Below the pieces are notes generated by a model. That model did not search any database, was not told the origin of the DNA, and worked only from the letters and a program-made list of their open reading frames with translations. DNA of 64,000 nt from a virus: IMG/VR virus record IMGVR_UViG_3300031963_008158, positions 1-64,000 of that record. One strand, given 5' to 3'. Shown piece by piece: positions 19,313-28,836 of the stretch; position 1 is the first letter of the stretch; each line of letters begins with the position of its first letter. The translations under genes were made by a program, and so were the position numbers.

Positions 19313-21660
19313 TTAACAAAAACGAAGTTTCAAAATATTCTAAAATTAAAGTAGAGTGGTCTGATAGACCTGAAAACTATTCTAAAGATGCTAAGAATAA
19401 AATAAAAAACCATTTTGCTAACAAATATGGTGTTAATAAAAACAATGTAACGGTTATTTACAAACCTGTAAAAATTAATAATAATGGTGAGTTAATTGAA
19501 GTTGATGGTGCTGGTATAGATAATATTATGGATATTAACTATCAAAGAGTGTTAATGAAGGAATTAATAAGTAGAGATGGTAAAGTAGTTGACTTCAATA
19601 GAATAATAGCACTTGATGATAAAGTTAATGCTGAAATAAATGTTGATTTGACTGAAACACAACATAAAAAATGGAATATAAAATGGATAATGATTGATAA
19701 CTTCTTGTCATTTGGTGAGAATAATTATGTTCCTATAAATAAGTTAAATGGGTTAACTGTTGTTAATTCCTCTCCAAGTAATATGGGTGGAAAAACTACA
19801 TTAACTATTGACAGTATGAAATTTTTGTTACATGGTAGTACAACAAAAACTGATAAGAACGAACAAATCTTTAATAGCTTTAGTGGCAAAAATGAGGTCG
19901 TTGTTAAGGGTATGATTGAGATTGATGGGCATGAGTTCATAATAGAGAGAAAGTTAAAGAGAACGGCTAAAAAGACTGGAGAATGGACTGTTGTCAGTAA
20001 AGTTAATTATTATGAGATTTTACCTGATGGTGAAGAAAAAATGTTGAATGAAGAAGATGCCAAAAGGACAACAATTAAACTAAGAGAAACTATTGGTACT
20101 GAAAAAGATTTTGAGATGCTAGTATTAGCGACAGAAAGAAATCTTGATGATATGATTGGTTTAACAACTACTGAATCTGGTAAAGTATTAACAAGATTAA
20201 TTGGTCTTGAAATATTGGAACAGAAAGAAGCTGCTGTTAGGATTATGTATAATGAATTTTCAAGAAAAAAGAAATCAAATGATTATGATATAGTAACATT
20301 AACAACAGAGATTGAAGAACATAATGAAAAGATAAATCAATTTAATGAACTTGAAGTAAAGTTAAATGATAAATTAACTGAAACAAAAGTAAAAATAGAA
20401 AAAACAAAGGGAGATATTGAAAATTATATTTCAAGTAAAGAAAAGATAGATGTTACTATAAGCACTTTAAATCCTGAAACATTAAATTCTAAGATAGAAG
20501 AATTAACAAAGATAGGTAAAACAACAAAAGAAAAAATAACCAATATTAATACAGAAATAGATAATATTGGTGAATTAAACTTTGATGAGGATGAATACCA
20601 TGAATTAAATAAAAAATACAATAAAAAAAATTCAGATAAAGCTGTAATCACATCAGATATTAATCGTTTAAAGAAAGTTGTTAAAGATTTAATAGCTGGA
20701 GGTATTTGCCAATCATGTAATAGAAAATTAGATGATGTTGATAATACATCACACATTAACAAACATAATGACGAAATAGAAGAAAAAGAAAATAATTTAT
20801 TAATTATAGAAAAAGAATTAAAACTATTAACTAATAAAATAGAGTCATTAAATGAGGTTAAAGTAAAAATAGATAAAAAAAATAAATTAGAGTTAGATAG
20901 AGATAGATTAGAAGTTGAAATTGATGGTCTAAGAAATAAGGTTATTGAAAAAAAGAATGAATTGACTAAATACAACCTGAATTTAGATGCTATTCAACAT
21001 AATAAAAATGTTGAAATTCTAATCACTAAAAGTAGGACAGATTTAAACGTTTTAGAAGTTGAGAAAGACGATTTAATAAAAAGAATAGAAAGAGTTAGTT
21101 CTGATATAACTAACAATAAAAACGACATACAAACAAAAACTAAATTAATTGAAACGATTAAAAAAGAAGAAGAGATTGAAAAGATTTTTAAAATCTATAT
21201 TGAGTTGGTTGGAAAAAAAGGAATCAGTAAATTGGTTTTACGTTCAGTATTACCAATTATAAATTCAGAAGTACAAAGATTACTTGAAGATGTTTGTGAT
21301 TTTGAAGTAGAAATTTATATAGATGAAAAAAATGATGTTCAGTTTTTAATAAATAAAGATGATACAACAAAATTATTAAAATCTGGTAGTGGGTTTGAGA
21401 AAACAGCGTCAAGTTTAGCTCTTAGAAGTGTCTTAGGAAAAGTATCAACATTACCGATGCCTAATTTTATAACTTTCGATGAAGTATTGGGTAAAGTTGC
21501 TCCTGATAATATAGAAAAATTAAAAGCATTATTTGATAAAATTAAAACAATGTATGATATTGTTTTTCTAATAACGCATAATGATATGGTAAAAGATTGG
21601 GCAAATAATGTTATTACCGTAACAAAAAATAATAACATATCTAATGTTATTATTAAATAA
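19309..21660 (+). CDS. Recombination ATPase subunit, gp46/SbcC/Rad50-like
   Basis: A 783-residue SMC-like ATPase. The N-terminal nucleotide site is SPSNMGGKTTL (about residue 157-165); the usual first Gly of Walker A is Ser. Long coiled-coil arms flank a zinc hook GGICQSCNRKLDD (near residue 466). The signature-like KSGSGFEKTASSLALR lies near residue 690 and Walker B (PNFITFDEVLG) near 720. It pairs with the gp47-like nuclease for DNA end processing. About 150 residues precede the Walker A segment, more than in T4 gp46, and part of them may be a separate N-terminal domain. Confidence 0.82.
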   Translation: MINKNEVSKYSKIKVEWSDRPENYSKDAKNKIKNHFANKYGVNKNNVTVIYKPVKINNNGELIEVDGAGIDNIMDINYQRVLMKELISRDGKVVDFNRIIALDDKVNAEINVDLTETQHKKWNIKWIMIDNFLSFGENNYVPINKLNGLTVVNSSPSNMGGKTTLTIDSMKFLLHGSTTKTDKNEQIFNSFSGKNEVVVKGMIEIDGHEFIIERKLKRTAKKTGEWTVVSKVNYYEILPDGEEKMLNEEDAKRTTIKLRETIGTEKDFEMLVLATERNLDDMIGLTTTESGKVLTRLIGLEILEQKEAAVRIMYNEFSRKKKSNDYDIVTLTTEIEEHNEKINQFNELEVKLNDKLTETKVKIEKTKGDIENYISSKEKIDVTISTLNPETLNSKIEELTKIGKTTKEKITNINTEIDNIGELNFDEDEYHELNKKYNKKNSDKAVITSDINRLKKVVKDLIAGGICQSCNRKLDDVDNTSHINKHNDEIEEKENNLLIIEKELKLLTNKIESLNEVKVKIDKKNKLELDRDRLEVEIDGLRNKVIEKKNELTKYNLNLDAIQHNKNVEILITKSRTDLNVLEVEKDDLIKRIERVSSDITNNKNDIQTKTKLIETIKKEEEIEKIFKIYIELVGKKGISKLVLRSVLPIINSEVQRLLEDVCDFEVEIYIDEKNDVQFLINKDDTTKLLKSGSGFEKTASSLALRSVLGKVSTLPMPNFITFDEVLGKVAPDNIEKLKALFDKIKTMYDIVFLITHNDMVKDWANNVITVTKNNNISNVIIK

Positions 21661-21680
21661 TTGTTTTATTTTTAAAAAAA

Positions 21681-21691
21681 TAGTATATTTG
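21681..21691 (+). promoter_or_regulatory. Bacteroidetes-type promoter TAGTATATTTG
   Basis: Lies 5 nt before the ATG at 21696. A TTG element is present upstream at about 21660, so the transcript is nearly leaderless. Confidence 0.6.
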
Positions 21692-21695
21692 TATT

Positions 21696-22250
21696 ATGAT
21701 ATTTAAGAATTATTGTTTGATTTTATTGGGTAAGTTTGATAAAGAAGTTGCATTTGAAGAACTAAATAAAATTAGTGAGGTTAAAATTAATTATATATAC
21801 ACTACTGGTTTATATATTGCAACTTTTTCAACAATTATGACACCAAAAGAAATGAAAAATTTGTTGAAAACATGTAAAAATAATTATTTTATTTTTGAGT
21901 TAAATGAGGATGTTACTTCTTTTAATTTACAAGATAAAACTGTTGAAAATGGTTTATTTAGTTTTTTAGGTGATATTGATTTGGATGAAATGTCTAAAAA
22001 TTTTATTAATGACATAAACGATACTAATGACATTCCTGAAATCCATGAAATAAAACATGGTGATGAAATAAATGGTTATAATAAAACAAATGATAAAATA
22101 ATTTTTAATAACCATAAAATAGATATAACCGAATTTATATCATCTTTATCAAAAGATGAGAAAGAAGCTTTATTTAACGAATTAATAGATAAGGGTGTTG
22201 ATAAATTAAGCGATTTAGATAAAAGACTGCTTACTTTATTATCAAAATAA
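21696..22250 (+). CDS. Uncharacterised protein upstream of sigma factor
   Basis: A 184-residue protein. Residues 1-80 look like a small alpha/beta domain (YCLILLGKF, YIYTTGLYIATF), then comes an acidic Asn/Asp linker, then a helical C terminus (SLSKDEKEALFNELI). It shares a host-type promoter with the sigma factor gene 24 nt downstream. The linker between two small domains could suit a transcription or replication accessory protein, but this is only contextual. Confidence 0.5.
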   Translation: MIFKNYCLILLGKFDKEVAFEELNKISEVKINYIYTTGLYIATFSTIMTPKEMKNLLKTCKNNYFIFELNEDVTSFNLQDKTVENGLFSFLGDIDLDEMSKNFINDINDTNDIPEIHEIKHGDEINGYNKTNDKIIFNNHKIDITEFISSLSKDEKEALFNELIDKGVDKLSDLDKRLLTLLSK

Positions 22251-22274
22251 CAAAATATGTAATAAATGTAATTA

Positions 22275-23114
22275 ATGAAAAAAAATAATCAAATTTTTTA
22301 TGAAAAAGATTCTTTAAACAATTTAAATTTATATTTTAAAGATTTAAGAAAAAGTAAAGTAATAACAAAAGAAGAAGAGATAATTCTTTCTGAAAGAATA
22401 AAAAACGGTGATGAAGATGCCGTTAAAAGTTTAGTGGAAGCAAATTTAAAATTTGTTGTAACAATAGCTAAAGAATATCAAAATCAAGGCTTACCGATAA
22501 ATGATTTAATAAATGAAGGTAATTATGGTTTATTAAAAGCAGCTAAGAAATTTGACCACACAATGGGTTTTAGATTCATTTCTTATGCTGTTTGGTGGGT
22601 AAGACAATCAATAATCAATAGTCTAAACGAAAACGCTAGAACGGTAAGATTACCAACAAATGTTATAAACAGATTATCTAATTTAAATAAAGAAATATTA
22701 AAAGAGTTAAAAAAATACGATAATTTTAACTATGAAAATGAAGAATTAACAAATGAGGCTGAACATCTTGGTTTATCAGTGTATAATCAAAATAAATCAT
22801 TAAATGATTTTGTTAATGATAACAATGATGAATTAATTGATTTGATAGGGATTGATGAAAAAGAAGAAGATAAATATGAATTAACTTCAGATATAAAAAA
22901 TGGTATAGTGAATATTCTTAATATTTTGGATGAAAGAGAAAAAGACATTATCATATCTTATTTTGGTTTAAATCCAGATGTTGAAAGTATGACATTAGAA
23001 GCTATTGGTGAAAAATATAACCTAACAAAAGAAAGAATACGTCAAATAAAAGAAAGTTCGTTACGTAAATTAAGGTACAATTCAGGTGAATTATATTCAC
23101 TAATTAATGAATAA
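22275..23114 (+). CDS. Sigma-70 family RNA polymerase sigma factor
   Basis: A 279-residue sigma factor with regions in order. Region 1.2 is LNLYFKDLRKSKVITKEEE. Region 2 includes LVEANLKFVVTIA, DLINEGNYGLLKAAKKFD and FRFISYAVWWVRQSI. It has a short region 3, and region 4 has the helix-turn-helix (TLEAIGEKYNLTKERIRQIK). It resembles compact primary sigma factors of Bacteroidetes. A phage-encoded sigma of this kind would redirect host RNA polymerase; the late-type ATATTTAT motif is a candidate target. A second, more divergent sigma is at 45166. Confidence 0.88.
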   Translation: MKKNNQIFYEKDSLNNLNLYFKDLRKSKVITKEEEIILSERIKNGDEDAVKSLVEANLKFVVTIAKEYQNQGLPINDLINEGNYGLLKAAKKFDHTMGFRFISYAVWWVRQSIINSLNENARTVRLPTNVINRLSNLNKEILKELKKYDNFNYENEELTNEAEHLGLSVYNQNKSLNDFVNDNNDELIDLIGIDEKEEDKYELTSDIKNGIVNILNILDEREKDIIISYFGLNPDVESMTLEAIGEKYNLTKERIRQIKESSLRKLRYNSGELYSLINE

Positions 23115-23129
23115 TTTTTTTCGTTTTAT

Positions 23130-23143
23130 ATATTTATAAATAA
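23130..23143 (+). promoter_or_regulatory. Late-type promoter motif ATATTTATAAATAA
   Basis: A perfect match to the late-type motif, 8 nt before the ATG at 23152. Confidence 0.55.
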
Positions 23144-23151
23144 TTAAGATT

Positions 23152-24411
23152 ATGAAAATTAGATTTAGTTATATAATATTATTTTTTGCGTTAGTTGTTG
23201 CAGCTTGTGCAGCATATTTTTCTGTTTTTGGATTAAGTCAGTTGTTTGCTGGTGCCAGTGTTGCTGTTATTATAATGGCCAGTGTATTAGAAATAAGTAA
23301 AATTATTGCTACAACAGCATTACATAATTATTGGGATAAAATAGCCAATGGATTAAAAATTTATTTAACGATAAGTATATTAGTTTTAATGGCTATAACT
23401 TCAATAGGTATTTATGGGTTTTTATCAAACGCTTATCAAAAAACAGCTAACAAACTTGAAATACATCAAGGAGAAATAAATGTTTTGGATAGTAAAAAAG
23501 CTATTATTGAAAAAAGTGTTGATGATAATCAAAAAATTATTGAAAGTAAAAATAAAAGAATTGAACAATTATCAGCATTAAGGTCAACTCAAGAAAATAG
23601 ATTAGATAACGCTAAAAATAATTTAGGTAGAAATAACGCTAGAAATGATATTAAATCATCAAATGATGAAATACAGAGATTAAATAATGAGATAGATGAA
23701 TTAAATAAAAAAAATAATGTTTTATCTGATTCAATAAATACTTTTACAATTAAAGCATTGGAACTAAATGCTAATAGTGAAATAGCTGGTGAAATAGGTC
23801 CATTAAAATATTTATCTGAATTAACTAATCAAGAAATGTCAAAAATAGTTAATATATTGATATTACTATTTATTTTCGTTTTTGACCCTCTGGCTGTTGC
23901 TTTAATATTAATTGCTAACAAAGTATTACAAATAGAAAGAAATGAGCATACAGAACCTAAAAACAAGCAAGAAAAAAAAGTTAATAAACTATTTAATAAA
24001 GCTAATTTATTAGATAGTATAACTAAAGTTATCAATAGTAAAAAAAACAATGAAAAAGAAGTAATTGTTGAACCTATTGTAGAAAAAACTATAGAGGAAA
24101 ATGCAACAAAAATAGAAGAAGATGAATATGTAGAACAAAATGAACAAATAGAAGAGCAAATAGAAGAACAAATAGAAGAGCAAATAGAAGAAAATAAAAA
24201 TGAAGAAAAAATAAAAGAAGAAGAGGTTAAAGACCAACCAAAAAAGAATAAAATAACTTTAGAAGATATTAAAGAAATAAAAGAGCAAAACAGAGGTTAT
24301 TCAGTTAATGTACCTATGCCAAAAGGAAATAACATGATTGAATCAATAGGCGCAAATAAAATAATTAGAGATGGTAATAAAGATAAAGTTATTTTTAAAC
24401 GATATAAATGA
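23152..24411 (+). CDS. Multi-pass membrane protein with coiled coil
   Basis: A 419-residue protein. It has hydrophobic segments at about residues 5-30, 33-50 and 75-100, then a long coiled coil (about 105-215), another membrane segment (LILLFIFVFDPLAVALILIA, near 237-256), and an acidic tail with an EQIEEQIEEQIEE repeat. This architecture (N-terminal FSYIILFFALVVAACAAYFS) is common in T4-like phages of aquatic bacteria, where its role is unknown. Its end overlaps the amidase-like gene by 4 nt, so a role near the envelope or lysis is plausible. Confidence 0.65.
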   Translation: MKIRFSYIILFFALVVAACAAYFSVFGLSQLFAGASVAVIIMASVLEISKIIATTALHNYWDKIANGLKIYLTISILVLMAITSIGIYGFLSNAYQKTANKLEIHQGEINVLDSKKAIIEKSVDDNQKIIESKNKRIEQLSALRSTQENRLDNAKNNLGRNNARNDIKSSNDEIQRLNNEIDELNKKNNVLSDSINTFTIKALELNANSEIAGEIGPLKYLSELTNQEMSKIVNILILLFIFVFDPLAVALILIANKVLQIERNEHTEPKNKQEKKVNKLFNKANLLDSITKVINSKKNNEKEVIVEPIVEKTIEENATKIEEDEYVEQNEQIEEQIEEQIEEQIEENKNEEKIKEEEVKDQPKKNKITLEDIKEIKEQNRGYSVNVPMPKGNNMIESIGANKIIRDGNKDKVIFKRYK

Positions 24412-25019
24412 TAATAGATGACAAAACGTATAAATTAGATGTAAATAAATATGTCCCATTAGAAAGTGAAAAAAAACAAATTGTTTTAGGTAACACTTTT
24501 AATGATGGTATGAGACATGTTTTTGGTTGGGAAACACGTTATAATGGTAAATATAAAAAAACAGCTTCTTTTACCATAGATAAAAAGGGTAAAATTTATC
24601 AACATTTTGACCCAAAGTATTATTCAAGATATTTTAATAATCCAGACCAAAACACTAAATCTGTCGTTATATTAATAGAAAATATTGGTTGGTTAACAAA
24701 AGATAATAAGAAAAATGAATACACAAATTGGTTTAATGAAAAATATTATGGTAAAATTGATGGTATAATGGAAAAAAAATGGAGAGATTATGTTTATTGG
24801 GCACCATACAATGATGAACAATTAGAATCCGCAATAAAATTAGTTAGAACATTATGTAGTGACTTAAATATACCTAAATTAGTTGTTGCTCATAACACTA
24901 AAATAGATGACTTATATGACTTTGAAGGTGTGTTATATAAAAGTAATATTGAAAAACATTTTACAGATTTAAACCCTAATTGGAAATTTGATATATTTAA
25001 AGATAAAATAGAACTATGA
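24408..25019 (+). CDS. Amidase-like (Amidase_2 fold) endolysin candidate
   Basis: A 203-residue protein with the layout of the Amidase_2/PGRP fold: an opening IVLGNTF strand, ASFTIDKKGKIYQHF, SVVILIENIG, and LVVAHNTKID. Family members cut the amide bond between N-acetylmuramic acid and L-alanine. However, the first zinc His (normally in IHHT) is replaced in VLGNT, and the usual WHAG His site reads SRYF, so the metal site looks incomplete. It could be an inactive wall-binding relative. The overlapping neighbours form a lysis-like cluster. Confidence 0.55.
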   Translation: MIIDDKTYKLDVNKYVPLESEKKQIVLGNTFNDGMRHVFGWETRYNGKYKKTASFTIDKKGKIYQHFDPKYYSRYFNNPDQNTKSVVILIENIGWLTKDNKKNEYTNWFNEKYYGKIDGIMEKKWRDYVYWAPYNDEQLESAIKLVRTLCSDLNIPKLVVAHNTKIDDLYDFEGVLYKSNIEKHFTDLNPNWKFDIFKDKIEL

Positions 25020-25492
25020 AAGAAATTATAAATGAACATGACATGACAAAAAAAATGATGAATGTCATAAGAAGTGGTTATAAAAAATTAATAAATGAGG
25101 TCGAAGAACCGATAACTGGTCCAGATATGAAACCAATACCTGACGACCAAAAAGATACTATAGCACCAAAAGAAGGTGACCCATTATTTAAAGAAGAGTT
25201 AACCAAACTACAAAACACTATTGACCCAAGAGTTAAAATAACTAATTTCAAAATTTATGTTAAAGATAATGATGTGTTATTAGAAGGGTCTTTTTTAAAT
25301 AAAAACTATGGTGAAAGTGGTATTAACTTTAAAATGTCTTTAGCTAGTGGTGAGATTGAAACAACAATGAAAAATGTTGAATTAACTAATGAAGTAAATA
25401 CAATATTAACAAAATTAAAAGGCTATTATGATGTTTGGGCAAAAGAATGGTCTTTAAAATTAACAAATGAATACAATGTCAATAGGCAATAA
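25016..25492 (+). CDS. Uncharacterised protein with leader-like N terminus
   Basis: A 158-residue protein. The first 28 residues are basic and amphipathic and end in KKLINE, resembling the hydrophobic-x-Glu end of T4-type capsid-targeting leaders found on several other proteins here. The rest has a Pro-rich linker and a small alpha/beta domain. It overlaps the amidase-like gene by 4 nt and the next gene by 26 nt. Function not recognised. Confidence 0.5.
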   Translation: MKEIINEHDMTKKMMNVIRSGYKKLINEVEEPITGPDMKPIPDDQKDTIAPKEGDPLFKEELTKLQNTIDPRVKITNFKIYVKDNDVLLEGSFLNKNYGESGINFKMSLASGEIETTMKNVELTNEVNTILTKLKGYYDVWAKEWSLKLTNEYNVNRQ

Positions 25493-26042
25493 AATATTAA
25501 TAATATTAATTGGGTTGATAATGTTATTGTCAACATCTCTTTATTTTTTATATAATTTATATACTAATGAGAAAGAAGAGAGAAAAAGGTTTACAGAAAA
25601 TGTAAATAGTTTGATTTTAGATAAATCTAGACAACAAGAATATACAGTAAATGAATTAAAAGCTTTATATCCTAGATTAGATAGTCTTGCTGAAAAGATA
25701 AACATTAAGACTAAGAATGTAACAAATATTGTTGAAACAACCTATAATTATAAAGATACTACGATTAAATCAACAACACTTAAAGTCGATACTTTAAGAA
25801 AAAGATTAACTTTCGATTTCAATCAAAAATGTTATGGTTTTTCTGGATTTATTAATAAAGATACAATATTTTTTGATAAAACCACTTTTAATGATACGTT
25901 AACAACATTTATATATAAAGATTGGGATAAAAAGTATTTCTTTAAACTTATTAAACTTAAACCACATTATAGGGCTGCTGTATATAGCCAATGTATAGGA
26001 GATACAATAACTGTAACAAATAACATAAAAATAAAAAAATAA
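25467..26042 (+). CDS. Inner-membrane anchored protein, spanin-like
   Basis: A 191-residue protein with one N-terminal transmembrane helix (about residues 9-29: ILIILIGLIMLLSTSLYFLY), then charged coiled-coil sequence and a Thr/Lys-rich periplasmic part. The topology and place directly after an amidase-like gene resemble an inner-membrane spanin (Rz-like) or a DUF6549-type phage membrane protein. The start could also be the ATG at 25476 (MSIGNK). A strong terminator follows immediately. Confidence 0.5.
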   Translation: MNTMSIGNKILIILIGLIMLLSTSLYFLYNLYTNEKEERKRFTENVNSLILDKSRQQEYTVNELKALYPRLDSLAEKINIKTKNVTNIVETTYNYKDTTIKSTTLKVDTLRKRLTFDFNQKCYGFSGFINKDTIFFDKTTFNDTLTTFIYKDWDKKYFFKLIKLKPHYRAAVYSQCIGDTITVTNNIKIKK

Positions 26043-26064
26043 ACCCATTTATATGGGTTTTTTT
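26041..26064 (+). terminator. Rho-independent terminator after lysis-like cluster
   Basis: Perfect 8-bp stem AAACCCAT / ATGGGTTT with loop TTAT, followed by T4. It ends the 23152-26042 operon. Confidence 0.8.
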
Positions 26065-26075
26065 ATTTATAAATT

Positions 26076-26089
26076 ATATTTATTGTTAA
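26076..26089 (+). promoter_or_regulatory. Late-type promoter motif
   Basis: ATATTTATTGTTAA, directly after the terminator and 12 nt before the ATG at 26102. Confidence 0.45.
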
Positions 26090-26101
26090 GTTATTTTAAC
26101 A

Positions 26102-26353
26102 ATGGATAGAAATAAAATATTAATAAAAGAAGAGCTTAAAAAATCAGATGTAACAAAAGAGCTAAAAAACTTTATTGACTCAAAGTCATTTGAATCAAAA
26201 ATAGAGAAAATAATTAAAGACCGTTACAAAAATGATAAAGAGCTTGAGGATAAAATTGTTGACATTACAAAAAATGTTTTAACACAATTATATAAAACAT
26301 TATGGATAAAAAGAGCAACTTGGATTAATAATTTAGACAATAAAACAAATTAA
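26102..26353 (+). CDS. Small charged helical protein
   Basis: An 83-residue, Lys/Glu-rich helical protein starting MDRNKILIKEELKK, similar in style to the basic leader-like N termini of other late proteins. It is followed after 2 nt by the ArdC/zinc-protease gene and shares its late-type promoter. No domain recognised; possibly an internal virion or assembly protein. Confidence 0.5.
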   Translation: MDRNKILIKEELKKSDVTKELKNFIDSKSFESKIEKIIKDRYKNDKELEDKIVDITKNVLTQLYKTLWIKRATWINNLDNKTN

Positions 26354-26355
26354 AG

Positions 26356-28797
26356 ATGAAAAGAATAAAAATAACCAAAGAACAATATAATCTTATAAAA
26401 GAAAATTTGAATAAATCGCCTAAAGTAAAAGGTGGTGAAACAAGAGTTGATAAATTATTTAAAAAATATTTTAGTGAGGGTGAGATAGAACCTATAACGT
26501 ATTCAAACACAATTAAACCAAAAAGAACAAATCCTAGTGTGTCAAATATAGATAAAGTCGGAAAACAAATAATGGAAAACGAGTCAAAGATTGATTACAA
26601 AAAATTGTCTGAAAATTTTCTTAATTATTTATATATTGATGAAATAAAAGAATTACAGAAAAATGGTAAAGCACAGCATATTAATGTTTCAGATATTGAG
26701 TTTCCTAGTATATTATCAGAAAAGAATTTAACTTTTGGTAGTGTTGTTAAATCTTTGGTTGAACAAAATGTTTTAGTATTTGATGTTGACGAAAATAAAT
26801 ACATTGTCAATAGAATCCATTCTACTAAAGATGATGCGCTTAAAAGTCTTGAAAACGGTTTTAAAGTTATATTAGAACCAAACGAAAAAGAATTTCCGCA
26901 GCTTTGGTATAGACTAGTAAAGAGTGCCAAAAAATCACGAAATTTATATGAGAATGCTGACTTCATTATGGAGATACATGAAGATGGTAGTTGTAAATTG
27001 AAATATAAAGATGATGGCCAAGAAAAATTAATTGATGAAAATGTATTAAATGAGTTAAAAAAAATATATGAAAAAGATAAACATTTAATGTCTATAATAG
27101 AATCTGAGTTTAGTGATGTATGGCAAAAATTTAAAGGTGATTTACAAAAAGCTAGGGGAATAGATTCAAATAAGAAAAAAACTAATAGAGAAGAATTATT
27201 AGCTAAGATAGCTGATATAAGAAAAAAAGAATTAGAAAAAAGAGAAAAAGAAGAAGAAGAAGAAGAAGAAGAAGAAGAAGATATAAATGAAATAACTACT
27301 GCTGGTTCTTCTGGACAATACACTGGATTATTTAGCAAACCGATAACCAGACCAACAATAGCTGGTAAAATACCAGTAGTTTATGAAACAACACAAGGTA
27401 CTGATAGTGTTGGTCCATATGATACAAATGCTTTAATAGGGATTAACAGAGATGGCACTTTTAAACCAGTTAAAAAAACAAAAGCACAGAAAAAAACACA
27501 ATATCCTGATGGCGGATTTGTAGAATTCAATGATTGTGTTAAACTTAATAATAAACCAGCTGGTAGTGGTTGTAGTACTGGTGCTATTGATAATGTTGTT
27601 AAGATAAAGAAAACTAAAGGTAATATAATTTCACCATCTTTAAATGAGGCTTTAAAATTACAAATTAATAAAGAAAAAAATGAATTAATTGTAATATCTG
27701 ATTTAGAAGGTAAAGCAGCTAGTCAAGAGACATTTACAAATAAAAATATTTTAAAACAAAATGGTTTTCAATGGAATGGTAGTAATTGGGTGATAAGTAA
27801 AGATAAAATGGATATTGCTAAAAAAACACTATCATTAGTAAATAAAGTTGAATATATTGTAGATAGTTTAGAAGAATTAGAAGAAGCGATTGATAATTCG
27901 GCTACTGATAAAAAATCATTATTAAAAAGCAAAATTGAAATGTATATTAATGATTTAGCTAACGCTACAGATGAAAAAGCTTTATCTGCTGAAATAAGAA
28001 GATATTTAACATTTTTTTCTAAATTTCATAATTATAGTTTCTATAATAGAATGTTAATTTTTATACAAAATCCAAATGCAACACGTGTAGCATCATATAA
28101 AAAATGGCAAGAAAAAAATAGACAAGTTAAAAAGGGTGCTAAAAGTATTTTTATTTTAGCACCAATAATAACAAAGACAAAAGATTCAGATGAAGAAATT
28201 GGTGATGAATTGGGTTTCAAAAAAGATGTTAGCGGATTTAGAGCAGTACCTGTATTTGATATTGCCGATACTGAAGCCACAAGTCCAGAAGGTGAAATAC
28301 CAGAAACGCCACAATGGTGGGGAGATAACACACCATCAGAAACAGCTGATGAATTATTTGAATATGTTAAAGATATAGCTAATAATATGGGAATTAAAGT
28401 AACATCTTCAGATTCTAAAAGTGGTGAGAAAGGTTATTCGGCAGGTGACCATATTAATTTAACTTCTAGCGTAACTGGTGTTGCTAGATTATCAACAATG
28501 ATACATGAAATAGCACATGAATTAATGCATTGGAAAAAATCATCAATATATTATATTGATAATGGTGAAGGTAAAGAAAAAAATGAATTGGTTGAATTAC
28601 AAGCTGAAAGTGTATCTTATGTTGTATTAAAACATTATGATTTACCAGTTAAACATCATTCAACTTATTTGGCACTTTGGAAAGCTAATAAAGAAAAAAT
28701 TCAAAATAATTTAGAAATTATATCTAAAGTTTCTGAATTCATAATAAATATGATTGATAAAGAAGCTGAACAGGCTAAAAAAAATAAAATAAATTAA
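26356..28797 (+). CDS. ArdC-like ssDNA-binding domain plus zinc metallopeptidase
   Basis: An 813-residue multidomain protein. The N terminus (MKRIKITKEQYNLIKENL) is leader-like. A glutamate run lies near residue 300. Residues about 550-620 match the ArdC N-terminal ssDNA-binding domain (FHNYSFYNRMLIF, then ATRVASYKKWQEKNRQVKKG and SIFILAPI). The C-terminal zincin has MIHEIAHELMH (HExxH near residue 717) and a downstream ELQAESVSYVV Glu. ArdC proteins are antirestriction factors of plasmids that protect incoming DNA. In a late phage protein this suggests virion-delivered protection. The fusion to a long N-terminal region is unusual. Confidence 0.72.
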   Translation: MKRIKITKEQYNLIKENLNKSPKVKGGETRVDKLFKKYFSEGEIEPITYSNTIKPKRTNPSVSNIDKVGKQIMENESKIDYKKLSENFLNYLYIDEIKELQKNGKAQHINVSDIEFPSILSEKNLTFGSVVKSLVEQNVLVFDVDENKYIVNRIHSTKDDALKSLENGFKVILEPNEKEFPQLWYRLVKSAKKSRNLYENADFIMEIHEDGSCKLKYKDDGQEKLIDENVLNELKKIYEKDKHLMSIIESEFSDVWQKFKGDLQKARGIDSNKKKTNREELLAKIADIRKKELEKREKEEEEEEEEEEDINEITTAGSSGQYTGLFSKPITRPTIAGKIPVVYETTQGTDSVGPYDTNALIGINRDGTFKPVKKTKAQKKTQYPDGGFVEFNDCVKLNNKPAGSGCSTGAIDNVVKIKKTKGNIISPSLNEALKLQINKEKNELIVISDLEGKAASQETFTNKNILKQNGFQWNGSNWVISKDKMDIAKKTLSLVNKVEYIVDSLEELEEAIDNSATDKKSLLKSKIEMYINDLANATDEKALSAEIRRYLTFFSKFHNYSFYNRMLIFIQNPNATRVASYKKWQEKNRQVKKGAKSIFILAPIITKTKDSDEEIGDELGFKKDVSGFRAVPVFDIADTEATSPEGEIPETPQWWGDNTPSETADELFEYVKDIANNMGIKVTSSDSKSGEKGYSAGDHINLTSSVTGVARLSTMIHEIAHELMHWKKSSIYYIDNGEGKEKNELVELQAESVSYVVLKHYDLPVKHHSTYLALWKANKEKIQNNLEIISKVSEFIINMIDKEAEQAKKNKIN

Positions 28798-28815
28798 CTT
28801 TATTTAAATTATACA

Positions 28816-28830
28816 ATATTTATTAATAAA
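28816..28830 (+). promoter_or_regulatory. Late-type promoter motif ATATTTATTAATAAA
   Basis: Lies 6 nt before the ATG at 28837. The same 15-bp sequence recurs on the minus strand at 43022-43036. Confidence 0.5.
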
Positions 28831-28836
28831 AAAAGT

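Noticed and set aside
20424-20975. A 183-codon minus-strand frame inside the gp46-like gene
   Set aside because: Ser/Leu/Phe-rich shadow of a coiled-coil gene; no promoter and no recognisable domain.
26625-27338. A 237-codon minus-strand frame inside the ArdC/protease gene
   Set aside because: Serine/leucine-rich translation of the complement of a Lys/Glu-rich gene, including a poly-Ser stretch opposite the poly-Glu run; a shadow frame.
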